DNA of 64,000 nucleotides from Paraspadella gotoi (taxonomy: Eukaryota; Chaetognatha). The stretch is taken from contig CM119269.1 of NCBI GenBank assembly GCA_051294375.1, positions 17,284,265 through 17,348,264 on the forward strand, written 5' to 3'. Positions 11,217 through 23,454 of this stretch are shown piece after piece. Numbering within the stretch: position 1 is the stretch's first letter; every line of letters begins with the position of its first letter. The position numbers were made by a program, and so were the translations under genes. The notes beneath the pieces are model-generated. The model saw only the letters and a list, made by a program, of their open reading frames with translations, did no database searches and was not told the DNA's origin.

Positions 11217-14028
11217 ATGGCGTCGCCCGCGCCCGAACCACTTTTTTTCAAGGAGATTCAGCGCCTGTTTTTATCGGCGGTGGAACGAGGGGACGAGGAC
11301 GCAATACGCCGGTGGCGCCGGGCCGATGGGCGCGTCGTTATCGAGCCTGACCGACGAACTGGGTTTCTGCCTTTGATCGCGGCGGTGTACTCGGACCGAC
11401 TCACGGAGGAGAAAAGAATACGCGTTTTGAAGGTAGGTGAGGCATTTTTCGAGTTCGTTATCTTTCCTCTACCCCCTTCCCCATATCAAGATTCCGTCTT
11501 GATTATTTCCTCCTTTTCTCAATCATCTTCAATCTTATTTTAATTTTTTCTCGCAGATACTCGTACACGAATTCTCTTCCTCCATTCTCGATCCTCCGTG
11601 CAGTCGATATTCCAACTCGCTCCTCCATTGGTTGGTACTACATGATCGCGCCTTGTCGCTGGAGTGGGCGCTATCTCTCTCTTTTATCGACGCTGCTTTT
11701 ATCGATGCCCTCAATGCTGACGGTCACTCGGCGTTGCATCTCGCTGTCAATTCGGGCCGATCGGCCATCTCCGCGGTGTTGCTACGAAGCGGGGCCTCAC
11801 CCGACGTGGCAGGAGCCGGTGGCAACACCCCGCTACACATCGCCGTCCGGCGGCTGGACGTCGCCAGCGCCCGACTGCTGTTGCAAAGCGGCGCCGATGT
11901 GGACAGCCGCAACGATGCTAAGGAGACTCCGACGATGGCGTTGTTCGTGGAGCACCACTCAACGGGATTTCGCGTCTCTTCTCGCGTTTCCCGCTGTCCC
12001 GAATCGAGGGAAACGTTAATCGCTACTATTCTCGAGACTTTGATTGTCAACGGATGCGACGTCAAAGCCCAAATTCCCTTCGTCGATCGCGAACTCAACG
12101 TCATTTCGACGACGACCGCGCGGGGCCTCGCCTTTTCCGCCGGCTACCACGCCGCTGCAGAGCGACTCCTTCAGCAGGAACGAACGCTGGAGCGCTTTCA
12201 TTGGCTCCTGCGCCCCGCAGCTGTCGACCCTTGCCGTCCGCTCGTCTCGCTCCTCTGCCCTTCGTTGGACGCGGCGGAGAGTTTCTTTGTCGGCGTCGGA
12301 GCCGAGGATCGTCGGTCACCTTCCCGCCTTGGCTTCGCTGACAGAGATCGAGAGTCTCGCATGGGCGTAACCCGTGTAATGGCCCTGGGCGACGACGAGT
12401 TCGTCTTCGACGTCCTTCCCCTTGATTCCGATTCATTGCCTCATTTGGCGAGAGTGTTGGCCGCGCCTCTTCCGCCTCTAGTCGTCTACCTCGCGCAATC
12501 CTCGGAGGAAGCGGACGATGTTCTCGCCTCCATCTCTCTTCGCCTCACGCAAATCGCCGAGGCTGCGTCATTCCGCAAACCGCTGCCGCTGCTGAGAACG
12601 TCGGCGCTGATATGCATGATCGACGCCGGACTGCCGATCGTCCGCACAGACGGCGGTGACGTTTTGGTGGAATTTTTCGTTCCGCCCGAGGTTTTGCTTT
12701 TTAACGTAATAGAGAAAGCGAAAACACTTTTCGGATCTCGGGCAGACGTGGAATTATGGCAAGATTTTAGCGAAGGCGCGGAGAGCGACGACCTTTTTAT
12801 CTTGTCTGCGTCTCGCGAGTCCGTGTGGAGGAATCTTCGAACCAAGCTCCGTCTTTATCGACGATCGACGATTCTGTCCCTACCTCCCGTCGACAACCTG
12901 GCGGCGGAGCTCCTTCGCGACACCGAGTCTATGAATCTTCCACCGCGCTACGACTCATTCGAAGATGCCGTTTACTTCTTGCGCCTGGAGATGCACCCGC
13001 TCGTCACCTCGCGAATGGCGATGGAGTGTCTCAAAACGCTGGAGATTCGTGGGGAAGCGCTCTTCGTAGAGAGAGCGCCGGGTTCCGACGTTTACAACAC
13101 AAACGCGTCGATTTCGGCATCCATCGTAGTGTCTCCCTTTTCTGGTCTCAATTGGGATCGGATGCGCTTGTCTTCGTCGTGCGCCGGCGGCGACCGCGCT
13201 TTTGATTTGGCGTCGCTGATATCGTCGGGCGTTGCAACTTCGCCGGTCCTTCGGCGCTTGCTGGCGGATGCCCTCGATTTTGATGAGTTTGGGGTCGAGC
13301 TTCGGCCGTCTTTGGAGGATCTGGAATGGAACTGCGAGGGTGTCGCCGAAGAGGATTCTGACGCGGCCTCGACGCCGTTGCTTTTTGAATATTTTTTAAA
13401 GGGAGGCTCTGGAAGGCGGGAGTCGATCAACCCGTTGGCGCTGCCCTTAATTGCTTTGGCGTTGAAATCGCGCTCCTCCGGAAGTGGGAAGGTTGTGACA
13501 AAGATCGGCGGTCGAGCAGCGTGGACTCAGGTTCGCCGGGAATCTTTTTTCTCTTTTTTCTTGCCAAAGTAAAGACGAAAGATGACTATTGACTCAAGAT
13601 TCTTGTTGTCACTCTTGTCTTTTTAATGTTAATGTTTAGAGATGAAACGAAAAATTCGTTGTATTAGCAATTTTATTTTATCTCTCATCTTTCATCTCTA
13701 AACTATTTTAAATAGCAAAAAAGAAAGTCAAAATATAATGTTAATGTTTTACTATTATCTCTAGGACGCTGCTTCACTGTCGGAGGCTTGCTTCTACCTC
13801 AAGGAAGACTTTTCCTCTCTGTTCGTCGTGACGCGAAGTTTGAAAGCATCACCATCTCCGTCGATGCTCGAATACGTTAAATTCAAGACGGACGTTGCTG
13901 AACGCATCGAGCGTTGCCTAGGCGCTCTTCACGAGGCCTTAGAAGTTGTCAAAAGGTCGCCTAGCAACGAACTATTGTCCAAAAACTCTTTTCGCATTCG
14001 AGACTTAGACCAAGATCATCTCGGCTAA
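11217..14028 (+). CDS. ankyrin-repeat protein of unknown function, 817 aa
   Basis: Three exons: 11217-11432, 11557-13530, 13765-14028. I chose the ATG at 11217 (MASPAPEP) because upstream in-frame codons lie in the GC-rich leader. Residues about 95-200 hold ankyrin repeats: LLHWLVL; DGHSALHLAVNSG; GGNTPLHIAVRRLDVASARLLLQSGADVD. The remaining 600 residues, mostly in one 1,974-bp exon, match no family I recognise; they alternate hydrophobic segments with acidic/serine stretches and contain no transmembrane or zinc-finger pattern. The last exon is helical (DVAERIERCLGALHEALEVV). The layout of N-terminal ankyrins and a long unique tail faintly recalls ANKRD13-type proteins, but I see no matching signature. 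The real exon structure is well supported by phase; function is open. Confidence 0.8.
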
Positions 14029-14542
14029 ATAATGTTTTTTATTATTATCATTATTATTATTATCGCTAATTCCGTTCAGCGTTCAATCCTGCAGTTTTAC
14101 ACAGTCTTTTAATCTTATCACGGTATGGCCTACTGAGCTGTAAGGCAATACAACATTTAACTTTGAAATTTTTTCGTACATCTATACATTCTGCGGTTTT
14201 TTTTGGGTTTTTTTCGACATGTTGACCTCATTTACCGTTATAAAGGTTCTTCTAGTTACTTATCCTTTGTCATGTTTTTAAAAAATGTATTTCATTACGA
14301 ATCAGTAATCCTATGCTGTTTGGATCAAATAAGCTTATTCTGTGATTTGTTTGTCTTTCATGTAAAACGCCTTCTATCTTCGTTAATTTATTCTCTATAA
14401 TAGAAAAGATAATGATTTCATAAAAACTCTCAACAAATATCTCTGCTCTTCCTAGTCTTTTCCTTCCCCTCCCCCGTGCGCCATCGCGATGGTCCGCGAA
14501 TGACACCGCCCTCCCGCGAAGGAGAGAGGCGCATATAATAAC
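14029..14542. other. intergenic DNA, UBE2W promoter
   Basis: Short AT-rich spacer with an ATT repeat at 14038-14066. From about 14455 it turns C/G-rich (CCCCTCCCCCGTGCGCC, CCCGCGAAGG), consistent with the UBE2W core promoter directly before its ATG. No gene is visible. Confidence 0.4.
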
Positions 14543-15010
14543 ATGTCGGCCCCGACAGAGGCCAGCAAACGAAGACTTCAAAAGGAACTCCTCAATCTTT
14601 CCAAGAACCCTCCTCCCGGCATCTCCATCGACGTCGACGCCGCCTCCAAGAATCTCGCCGAATGGACGGTCAATCTGGTCGGTGCTGAAACCACCCTCTA
14701 TGACGGGGAAGCCTTCAAGCTCTCTTTCAAGTTCCCCGAGCGCTACCCGTTCGACTCACCCATCGTGCTTTTCGTCGGCACCAACGTCCCCGTCCACCCC
14801 CATGTCTACAGCAACGGTCACATCTGCCTCTCCATCCTTACAGACGACTGGTCGCCTGCGCTGTCGGTGGAGGCCATCTGCCTCTCCATCATCTCTATGC
14901 TTTCATCGTGCAAGGAGAAGAAGCGTCCGCCCGACGATTCATTCTACGTCAAGACTTGCAACAAGAATCCGAAAAAGACCAAGTGGTGGTATCACGACGA
15001 CTCGGTCTGA
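14543..15010 (+). CDS. UBE2W: ubiquitin-conjugating enzyme E2 W
   Basis: Single-exon gene of 155 codons. UBE2W transfers ubiquitin to the alpha-amino group of disordered N termini instead of to lysine. The UBC fold is complete: RLQKELLNL helix, RYPFDSP, the HPHVYSNGHICLSIL segment with the active-site Cys (about residue 95), DDWSPALSV, and the C-terminal ICLSIISMLSSCKEKKRPPD. The tail TCNKNPKKTKWWYHDDSV is the nearly invariant, flexible W-type C terminus, which separates this from other E2s. Lack of introns while neighbours are intron-rich might reflect an old retrocopy, but the flanks show no poly(A) or target duplication. It lies 690 bp upstream of ubiquilin on the same strand. Confidence 0.97.
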   Translation: MSAPTEASKRRLQKELLNLSKNPPPGISIDVDAASKNLAEWTVNLVGAETTLYDGEAFKLSFKFPERYPFDSPIVLFVGTNVPVHPHVYSNGHICLSILTDDWSPALSVEAICLSIISMLSSCKEKKRPPDDSFYVKTCNKNPKKTKWWYHDDSV

Positions 15011-15700
15011 TAGAAAGAGAAAAAGATAGAAAGAGAGAAATAGAAAGAGCGAGAGAAAATTCATCACGCTTTGATTGGCCTTCGTCGCGCTCTCCACCTC
15101 TGTGATTTCCTTTTCTTGCACGATTAAGTTCTCTGTCTAGTTCGTTGGAGATACAATCTTTTGAAAGATTAAAATAGTTCGGTGCTCCAGTATTGAATAT
15201 TTAATTATTCTCAATGAGAATACTGAAATGTTGAAAGAGTGGACGATTTGTAATTTTTTACGTGATAATTTTGGTAGCTGATACTTCCTGGACGTTTTTT
15301 TTACTTTATTTTAGCAATTATGAATGTCGCTGGCTCAATTTTTAGCCTTTAAGATTTTTGTTCATATAAATAGAATTTTAAGATGAAATTATTACCAAAA
15401 AGAATTACAAGTCTGTCACAAGAACCCATAGTTTATAGGACATCTAGACTGAGTCTTTACCCCGTTTACTTATTGCCCCCGCCTCAAAAAAAATCCTTTT
15501 CAATCAATACCCGATGTATTTTGCTTTTGTCTGTAAAAAGTCGATGATGTATGATTTTTTTAAGACGAAAATAAAAAGTATTTGTATGGCGCCGTGATCA
15601 TTTAAGAAAGCATTGGCGTTGAAATCGTGAACTTAACTCGAGTTTCTGTACCCAAAACGAGGAAAAAAGCATCGTCCCTTTGTCGCGGTGACAACGAACG
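15011..15700. other. UBE2W 3' flank and ubiquilin promoter
   Basis: Begins with a purine-rich GAAAGA stretch (15012-15055), then AT-rich non-coding DNA. AATAAA occurs at 15570. No further gene or repeat is seen before the ubiquilin ATG. Confidence 0.35.
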
Positions 15701-18700
15701 ATGTCTGAAATCGAAGCGAGCGGTGGGGAAGAGTCTACGACGACGATGAAGGTCATTCTCAAGACGCCTAAGGAGAAGCGGACCGTGGAAGTCACCACCA
15801 CCGCCTCCGTCAAAGAGTTCCGCGACAAAGTCGCTGAAGCCTTCGAGTGTCCGGACGTACAGGCCGTTTGCCTCATATTCGCCGGGAAGATTTTAAAAGT
15901 GAGATTTCATCTTTCCGTAACAGTTTCCGCTTAAACGGTATTTCAAATTGATTTTCTCTTCGGAATGAATTTTCTTAATGTCAATCTTTCCTCCCTTGGT
16001 TTAAATAAGGATACCGATACCTTAGAAAGTCACAATATCAAAGACGGCATGACCGTACATTTGGTCATCAAGCAATCTAAGTCATCCTCCAACCCGGCCT
16101 CACCCGCCTCCATTGCCCCCGCCTCGCCAGGTGACTGAAGGAAGTGAATTAATCAAATGCTCAAATCTCATGTCAAACCCCTCTCTCTTAGACTCGCCGT
16201 CGCAGGGAGCGGGGGGCCCTACTTCTCCGGGATCGACGACGACCACCGGAGCTCCTTCTCCGGGCGCGCCCGCCTCCTCCACCGCAACCGATAGTAACCC
16301 CTTCGGGCCTCTTGGACTTTCGGGTGCAAATCCCTTCGGTACACTGGGTGCCCTCGGCAGCCTGAGCGGAGTGACATCGGCGGCGACGCCCGGCGGCAGC
16401 TTGAACTTGCAGGATATGCAGAGGAACATGATGAGGGAGATCGGATCAAATCCCGACACCGTCAGGCAGATTCTCGACAATCCCATGGTGCAGCAGCTCA
16501 TGCAGAATCCCGAGGTTAGACTCCTGAGATTTTGTAATATTGTTTTTTGAAACTTACAGATTATTATTCATGTGATTTTTTCAATGTTTCAGTATAACGT
16601 ATAGTTTCGGATTTTGTTGTTCTCAGGTGATGCAATCTTTAATGATGGCGAATCCCCAAATGCGAGAGTTGATGGAGCGAAACCCGGAGATCACCCACAT
16701 GCTGAACAATCCAGAGTTGATGCGGCAGACGATGGAGATGGCGAGGAATCCCGCCATGCTACAGGTTGGGATGAAATTATTTTATACTAATTGCGTACCG
16801 GTTTTCCTTTATGGTTGTGAAGTAAAAACTGTTTCCGTACGTCACATGAACAGACTTAATGTGGCTCTTAATGATGCCGTCCGAAAGATCTTTGGATATA
16901 ATCGATGGGAAAGCGTGAGCGAACTTAAGGAGTATGTTTGGATACCAAGACCTATCTACAATTTTTAATAATCGTAGGAAAACCTTTATCTCAAAGATTT
17001 ATACAATGAAAAATACTCAACAATTTATTGGCAATGATGAAAAAATCACAAGTTTTAAAGTTTTTTAGAGAATCTTAATAGTATTTTGGCGTTGAAAAAA
17101 TACGTTTGGTATAGTAATATTATCGTTTTTGAATTTTTTCCGGTCCCTGTTCGTTCCGCCTAGGAAATGATGCGGAACCAAGATCGAGCTTTGAGCAATC
17201 TGGAGTCCATGCCGGGCGGTTTTAACGCTCTCCGTCGCCTCTACACCGACGTGCAAGAGCCGATGATGAACGCCGCCCAGGAGGGATTCGGCGCCCCCAA
17301 TCCCTTCGCCAGCCTGGCCGGGTCGACGCCTTCGACGACGCCGTCGACAACCAACACCGAAAACACACAGCCACTTCCCAACCCATGGGCTGCGGGCGGA
17401 GGAGGCGCCACTACGAATACCACGTCCAGCGGAAGGCCCGCTGCAGGAGGGGTAAGGTTGCATGTAGGACCCACATTGTGGGTAAGGGGTGAACTTAGGT
17501 AATATTTTGCCTGATTAACTGAGCAAAGTGTTACTGAAATTGCTTGGGTAAAGAAATGATTTTTCTTAATTAAGTTAGGCAATTTCTGAATCAAAATATT
17601 TTGCTTATATTTATTTTAAAGATAAATAAAACAATATATTTTCTTTTATTGTTTTAATTTCGTTATTAACTATATTTTAAATTTGTTATTACTATATTTT
17701 AAGCCCAAAAATACTTTTCCCAGATGGCATGAAATATGAGTATCAGCATTAAGTATGTAAACTACTTGGCTACTACCAGACCCAAAACCAATAAAATTAT
17801 TAAAGATAAAAAAATTAAATAAAAAAATTAACAGATAATAAAGAAATTAGTAATAACAATAAGGATGCATACATTTAAAAAGATTTGCAATGTAACATAT
17901 TCAGTTGTATCCTAATATGATTGACAAGATTAAAACCTTGATCAAAGATGATGTAAAAATGTACACAAGACTCAAGTCGCCCAAAAATGTTTTGTATCTT
18001 ATTTAGAATGTTAAAGCTCATTAGAATCCTTTGCAGAATATGATATGGATTACTCTATACCTCCTTAGCTGATTATATTAAAAAATTCGAGCTCGATATG
18101 GAAAGTAAATATCCAATACATATGATTTTCAAATAAATTTTTTTTTTTTAAATTATCTTTCTATTTTTTCATCATTAACAAAGATTTTAACTCAAAGTAA
18201 AAAATGACATTCTTGAACATACTGAAAAATGTTTATCTTAATTAAAAACAACTATATAATAGACTCCAACCCCTGACAACAAATACCAAACACCAAACAT
18301 ATTTTAGCTATTTATTTTTTTTATAAAATTATTTTATCTTTCATTAAAAATATTTGGGCTAAAACTAATTGAATTTCAATTAAAGTTTTATATTTGATAA
18401 AGATTTTGTTTAAAAATTACTACCAAAAAATATCCTATTTTGTTATTTTTTTAATTTTATATGAAAATTTACAAAATTATTTGTTTCACTATCTTATATT
18501 TTAATATTTTATAAATGTTTTACTATTTAAACTATATTATTTAATTATATATATATTACTTTTTAAAAATATTATTTGCTTATTATATCTAATAACTCAT
18601 TTTGGGAGGGGGAGGTCAGTGTTGTCTTCTGGAAATAGAGGGAGCATCTATACAACACAAGGTTAGACTACAATAGAATACAATTAGATTACAATATTTA

Positions 18701-19551
18701 ATTTAATATCATTTGGCTTCAAATTATTAAAGATAACCTTTCCCTTTTAAATCTTAGCAAATTAGATCATAAGTTTATCAGTTATATCTTAGTTTTAAAG
18801 ATCCTTTCCTCAATTAAAAATTGTCTATTACTTATTTAAGAAAAAATATTTGCCTAAGTTCATCCCTTAATTGTGGGTTAACTTCGGATCCGAATATTTG
18901 TTCTTGTAATATTTTCTTTTTCTTTTTTAGAACTTGCCAACTAACATGAATTTTAATTCGCCGGGGATGCAATCACTGATGTCGCAAATCGTCTCTAACC
19001 CCACGATGCTACAGAACATGATGAATGCTCCGTACACCCAAGCGATGATGCAGTCTATGGCGGCCAATCCCGAACTCGCTCGGAATATCCTTCAACAGAA
19101 CCCACTTTACGCTGCCAACCCTCAATTGGGCAACCAAATCTCACAGGTCACTGAAATGGAAATTTATTTTATTATTTGGGTTTTTATCGTCGCAATCGCT
19201 TAGCTTAGCTTATCGCTTTTGCGCATAAGTGGCGTCGTCGTTGTCTTCGTCGGCGTTCCAAATTATAGATCGCCTTTTTTATGATTAAATTTGGGTGTAT
19301 GAAGCTGAAAATTTATATTTTGTTTACGTTTTATGAAAAGAAATTTTCTCTCTTTTATTTTTATATTTCTTTCTCTCTCTCTTTTTTTCTTTTAATTACA
19401 TGTCTCTCTCCCTCTCTCTTTTCCCTAGTCACTGATTCATAGCGACTATGACATAGGGAAAAAAATCGAGTCTGCAGCTGGCTCTGCAGGGGCTTATTCT
19501 TTTTCTCTCTTTTCTCCTGCTGCTTCTGCTGCTGCCTTTTGATTTCTTTCT

Positions 19552-19588
<37 letters not shown>

Positions 19589-20760
19589 GCGTTTTTATTA
19601 AATAAAAAATTGAATTAGGATTGAACTCGTAAAATTAAGCATCGCATTCGTGCATGTTATCATTTTGCTATCGCAACATCGGGATTTTTTTTTCTCAGGG
19701 GCCGCGTCTGCTGATTAGTTTATTTTTTGACAATGAATTTTTTTTTTTCAGAAACTGTAACTTGAATTTTCCTTGGTATTTTATTTTTTTTTTTTAATTG
19801 ACAATCGCAAAATAGAATTTTTATTTCTGTTTAAAAATTAATTTTCTTTTCTCAAATTTTATTTTTTTTAGTATCAAAATTTGTCGAGAATCCAGATTTT
19901 TCTTATGCGATTGCGACGATCCTTATGCTTTTAAGATTTTTTTGGTATCAGTCGGTTTGGCTCACGAGTTAGCATCTTTTAAATTTCTGCTGCAGCAATA
20001 TAACTTTATTTATGAAAAGTCAAGTTAGTTAAATATTTAATGCCCAAACGCAATTATAAAATATTAGTACACAATTTTTTATTTATTATTATTATTTGTA
20101 AGTGTTCCGAATTACCCTATTGTATTGCCCAGATGATGCCGCAAATGATGTCCCAACTTCAAAACCCGGCCGTTCAGAATATGATGTCGAACCCACGGGC
20201 TATGCAGGCCATCCTTCAGATCCAGCAAGGATTGTCCACGTTGCAATCGGAGGCCCCGGGCGTGCTGCCGACTCTTGGCGTTCCAGGCGCATCTCAACCG
20301 CCACCTGGCGGGTTGCGATCCAATCCCCCGTCCGCGACCCAGACGACGACCTCATCGGCGACTACGACGACCACCACCTCCTCCTCCGCGGAAAGCGGTG
20401 GGAGCGGAGCCCGCGTCCCTGGAACAGGAGGCGGGATTGACCAGTTGTCGCCTCTTATGCAGAACCTAATGACGATGATGCAGCAAGGGACGCACAACCA
20501 AGCGCCCGAGCAAAGGTGCTTTCGCTAACGCTAACGTTTTTTTTTCATAATTCATCCAAAAAAAGCATCGATTGTATTTGTACTTATTTTCCTTTTTTAC
20601 CTCCTTAACACTTAGATATTCGAACGAGATGGAACAGTTGGTCGCCATGGGATTCGTGAATCGAGAAGCGAACCTTCAAGCGCTGATCGCCACCTTCGGG
20701 GATGTCAACGCCGCCATCGAACGTCTCTTGAATCAATCCGGCAGCCAACAACTCGGTTGA
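15701..20760 (+). CDS. UBQLN: ubiquilin (UBL-STI1-UBA shuttle factor), 603 aa
   Basis: Ubiquilins carry ubiquitylated or membrane-protein clients to the proteasome and chaperones. Exons: 15701-15898, 16010-16130, 16192-16514, 16627-16764, 17164-17451, 18931-19146, 20133-20515, 20616-20760. The UBL domain is in exons 1-2 ([16 protein letters not shown] to [11 protein letters not shown]). Four STI1-type segments follow ([12 protein letters not shown] and [36 protein letters not shown]-like; [17 protein letters not shown]), rich in Met/Asn/Pro. The UBA domain forms the end ([35 protein letters not shown]). Linkers are Thr/Ser/Gly-rich. Length fits animal ubiquilins. Introns 4, 5 and 6 carry a LINE scrap and two inverted-repeat elements. 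Confidence 0.96.
16765..16970 (+). mobile_element. LINE reverse-transcriptase C-terminal fragment in ubiquilin intron 4
   Basis: Immediately after the donor site an open frame reads [16 protein letters not shown] then [14 protein letters not shown] and SVSELKE. This is the thumb/post-thumb region of non-LTR retrotransposon reverse transcriptases (typical pattern LYGCE-W-T ... LN-A-N-A-RKIFG ... SV-EL). It is a fragment of roughly 65 codons with a stop at 16966-16968 and no polymerase core. The frame is continuous with exon 4. Confidence 0.65.
17470..18878. mobile_element. inverted-repeat DNA element in ubiquilin intron 5
   Basis: About 1.4 kb of AT-rich DNA is framed by imperfect inverted ends: TAAGGGGTGAACTTAGGTAA at 17483 and the mirror TTTGCCTAAGTTCATCCCTTA ending near 18869, with CCCACA/TGTGGG just outside. 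The left end almost touches the exon 5 donor (17452). No transposase frame is present, so it looks non-autonomous or decayed. Confidence 0.55.
19186..19920. mobile_element. family B element (ATCGTCGC ends) in ubiquilin intron 6
   Basis: A 735-bp segment begins ATCGTCGCAATCGC (19186-19199) and ends with its exact inverse GCGATTGCGACGAT (19907-19920). The interior contains a TGGCGTCGTCG segment, pyrimidine runs including (CT)n at about 19558-19587, and CTGCTGCTTCTGCTGCTG-like DNA. The left flank TTTTT and right flank CCTTATGCTTTTAAGATTTTT recur at the other copies (43581-45079; partial at 38315 and 29800), so the mobile unit may extend past the short terminal repeats. No coding capacity. Confidence 0.75.
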
Positions 20761-21996
20761 TTCGGATTTTAACGACAATTGCAGATTCTTCGGGATGTAA
20801 AAAAAAATCGTCTGGAAGGTGAACAGTTATCGCTCGCACCGAATTGAAAAAGAAAATTTATAATTATGTTTAAAATTTGGATTCTCAACGAAATATTTAG
20901 TCACGAAATAGCGTTTAGTTTTGAATCAGATCGTCACGCATCAATTGGGATCAAAGCATTTTGCTTAAACAGTCACCCCACCTTTTGCAGATTAACCAAA
21001 CGCAGAGTTGTTAATATTTTTCAATTTACTGAGTTTTAAATAATTGGGATTATTTGATGTTAAATTTGCTTAAGTAATAATCAAAATTATGAAATAAAGG
21101 TAGTTTAATTAGTATTTTGGTCATAAATCTATTAGCTTTACGTTTCTTTTTATATGGAGTTTTCAATATCTATAAATCTGTTTGAAGGTGGTAAGTTTAT
21201 TTCTCAGCTATTTTTATTTTTCAGAAATGATTGTCGTTGGTCATAGACTCCATCATTTATTAATTTTAGAAAAATCGCTGCGTTGGTGAATTTTTAAGGG
21301 ACTTATAAATAATAGAAATAGTGATAATTAAATCATTCATTGCGTGGGAATTAAATTATTATTAAAAGGGTAATTTATTTTAAGATGGTTTGTCTCGTTG
21401 AAACCGTCGTTTGTGATTTACCTTACCTTTTTTAGTGTTTGAATAATATTTCTTTAACCGCTCACGCTTATGATGGAAAAAAAAACTTTCTGGCTGCAAT
21501 AGACGTATCTTTAGATTTATTTGAAGCAAAATATACCAGTTTCCTAGTTTACTTTACCAAATTTTACTGGGAAAAACTGGGAACCTTTTTCCTTTACTCC
21601 TATTTAAAATGCTTAGTATTTTCTCTTACGCTTCCAGTGGTTTTTGGTTTTTTTGTTTTTTTTTTAAATAAAAGTGTCAAATTTATGATAAAAATCCAGG
21701 CTTTTTCATGTTTTGTTAGCTTGAAAACGTGTTACAAAGTAAGTTTATTAGCCTTTCCGTACCATCTCCCGTCTCCCTTCCCCATTTTAAAGTATCTTTA
21801 CGGTTTCAAGATATTCTCTCTTTCAGAACTGAATTCATTCTTTGTAAAACGGTGTCCATGAAATAATTACTTTTCATTTTCGTTTTCTCGAGTCAAAACT
21901 ACAAAATAATTTTACCACGCTTTTTTCTTCTTCGAGGGATGCGACTAGATTTTCGTTTTGGACGTTCGTAAAGAATTAGTTTCGTTCTTGGCAAAG
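20761..21996. other. ubiquilin 3' region and DPH5 upstream DNA
   Basis: AT-rich spacer. AATAAA at 21094 may serve ubiquilin. A 140-codon frame at 21439-21861 has a Phe/Tyr/Leu-rich composition expected from AT-rich noise and no domain. No repeat ends were recognised. Confidence 0.35.
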
Positions 21997-22988
21997 ATGC
22001 TCTATCTCGTGGGCCTCGGACTAGGCGACGAGAAAGACATCACCATCAAAGGACTAGAAATCGTGCAAAAGTGCTCCCGAGTTTATCTCGAACATTATAC
22101 GTCAGTGCTCACTGTCGGAAAAGAGTCGTTAGAAAAGTAGGTCTGGCGTTTGTTTTTGAATTTTGAAAACGAAAAGCGTTATTAGAACTCGCTTCATCAC
22201 GAGATTTCACTGGTCTCGTCCTTCTTTATCGACTTCTTTAATCTTAAAGGTTTTACGGCCGTGAGGTTCTCCTCGCAGACCGCGACATGGTGGAACAGGG
22301 TTCCGACTCAATCCTTGACCAGGCGCGCGACGTGGACGTGGCGTTTCTGGTGGTGGGCGACCCCTTTGGTGCTACTACCCATTCCGACCTCGTCCTCCGC
22401 GCCCGCGACTTGGGCGTCCCCGTCGCCGTCGTGCACAACGCTTCCATTCTTAACGCCGTCGGATGCTGCGGCCTCCAACTTTACTCCTTCGGCGAGACGG
22501 TCTCCGTCGTCTTCTGGACAGAAGACTGGCGCCCGGAGAGTTTCTTTGACAAGATCGTGTCTAACCGTCGCCGCGGATATCATACACTGTGCTTACTTGA
22601 CATCAAAGTCAAAGAGCGAACCGTTGAAAATTTGATGAGAGGCAGGGAGATCTACGAACCCCCTAGGTTTATGACAACGAGGCAAGCGGCCGAACAATTT
22701 TTAAAGATTGTAAGGAGTCGACGGGAGCGGGAAACGGACAAAGCCATCCTCGAGGAAGATACGATTTGCGTTGGATTGGCGAGGATTGGTTGGGGAGACC
22801 AGAGGATCATCGTCGATACGTTGGAAGGGCTGGCGAGCGAAGCCGCGGAGGAGGCCCTCGGACCGCCCCTCCACTCTTTGATCGTCCCTGCAGAGACGTT
22901 ACATCCACTTGAGCTCAATTCGTTGAAGTCTTACGCTTTGGACGAAGAAAAGTTCGATCGTCTGACGAAACACCTGCGTTATAAATAA
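21997..22988 (+). CDS. DPH5: diphthine methyl ester synthase DPH5, 292 aa
   Basis: S-adenosylmethionine-dependent methyltransferase that adds the methyl groups to the diphthamide precursor on the conserved histidine of translation elongation factor 2. Two exons, 21997-22136 and 22250-22988, join in phase to read LEKFYGREV. The start [16 protein letters not shown] gives the canonical N-terminal glycine-rich strand. Further family marks are [62 protein letters not shown] and GLARIG. The length and full alignment to the tetrapyrrole-methylase fold suggest an intact enzyme. Two upstream in-frame codons are possible but no earlier ATG in frame is better. Confidence 0.96.
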
Positions 22989-23454
22989 CTGTTTTTGAAA
23001 TTTAGTATTTTTAAATGATTTTACTTTAACGTTTTTGTTATATTTTTAGATAACTGGCGTTTTGAGTCTTTTTAAAAAGTTTATATTGGGGAAAGCATAA
23101 AACTCGAAAACAATGTGACAGGACTTTTCACCTCCCCCGTTACCCCTCTTCTAAAACGAGAAGGCAGAAAAAACCGACCTTATTTGTTGATACATTTGTC
23201 AATTTTTTTTCCCCCATCATTGGAGAGAATTCGGAGTTCGAATCGCGTCTGGCGTCATAATCTTTTATTTTTTCTCTCCGTCGGATCTCGCCAATTCCAC
23301 CTTAGATGCTCCCGTCAACGACTTTCGCGCAGCCCGCGTTTCCAGCGAGTCCACCCCCCGACTTAGTTGCGTCGTCATTGCGCCTCCTCTCCTTCCTGAC
23401 CCGGTCTCCGCCGACGCCGCCGCCTCGAACGACAGGCGTGGCATTGTCGACTCG
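22989..23454 (+). promoter_or_regulatory. SLMAP 5' region with a 50-codon upstream ORF
   Basis: An upstream ORF starts at 23306 (MLPSTTFAQP), is proline/serine-rich and ends in the TGA at 23456-23458. Its stop overlaps the SLMAP start codon at 23455 as ATGA. This geometry is known in other genes to favour termination-reinitiation. The region 23300-23455 is GC-rich, unlike the AT-rich DNA before it. I cannot tell whether 23306 is transcribed; CTTAG before it could also be a splice acceptor. Confidence 0.5.

Noticed and set aside
21439-21861. 140-codon frame before DPH5
   Set aside because: Phe/Leu/Tyr-rich translation typical of AT-rich noise; no start context, domain or splice link.
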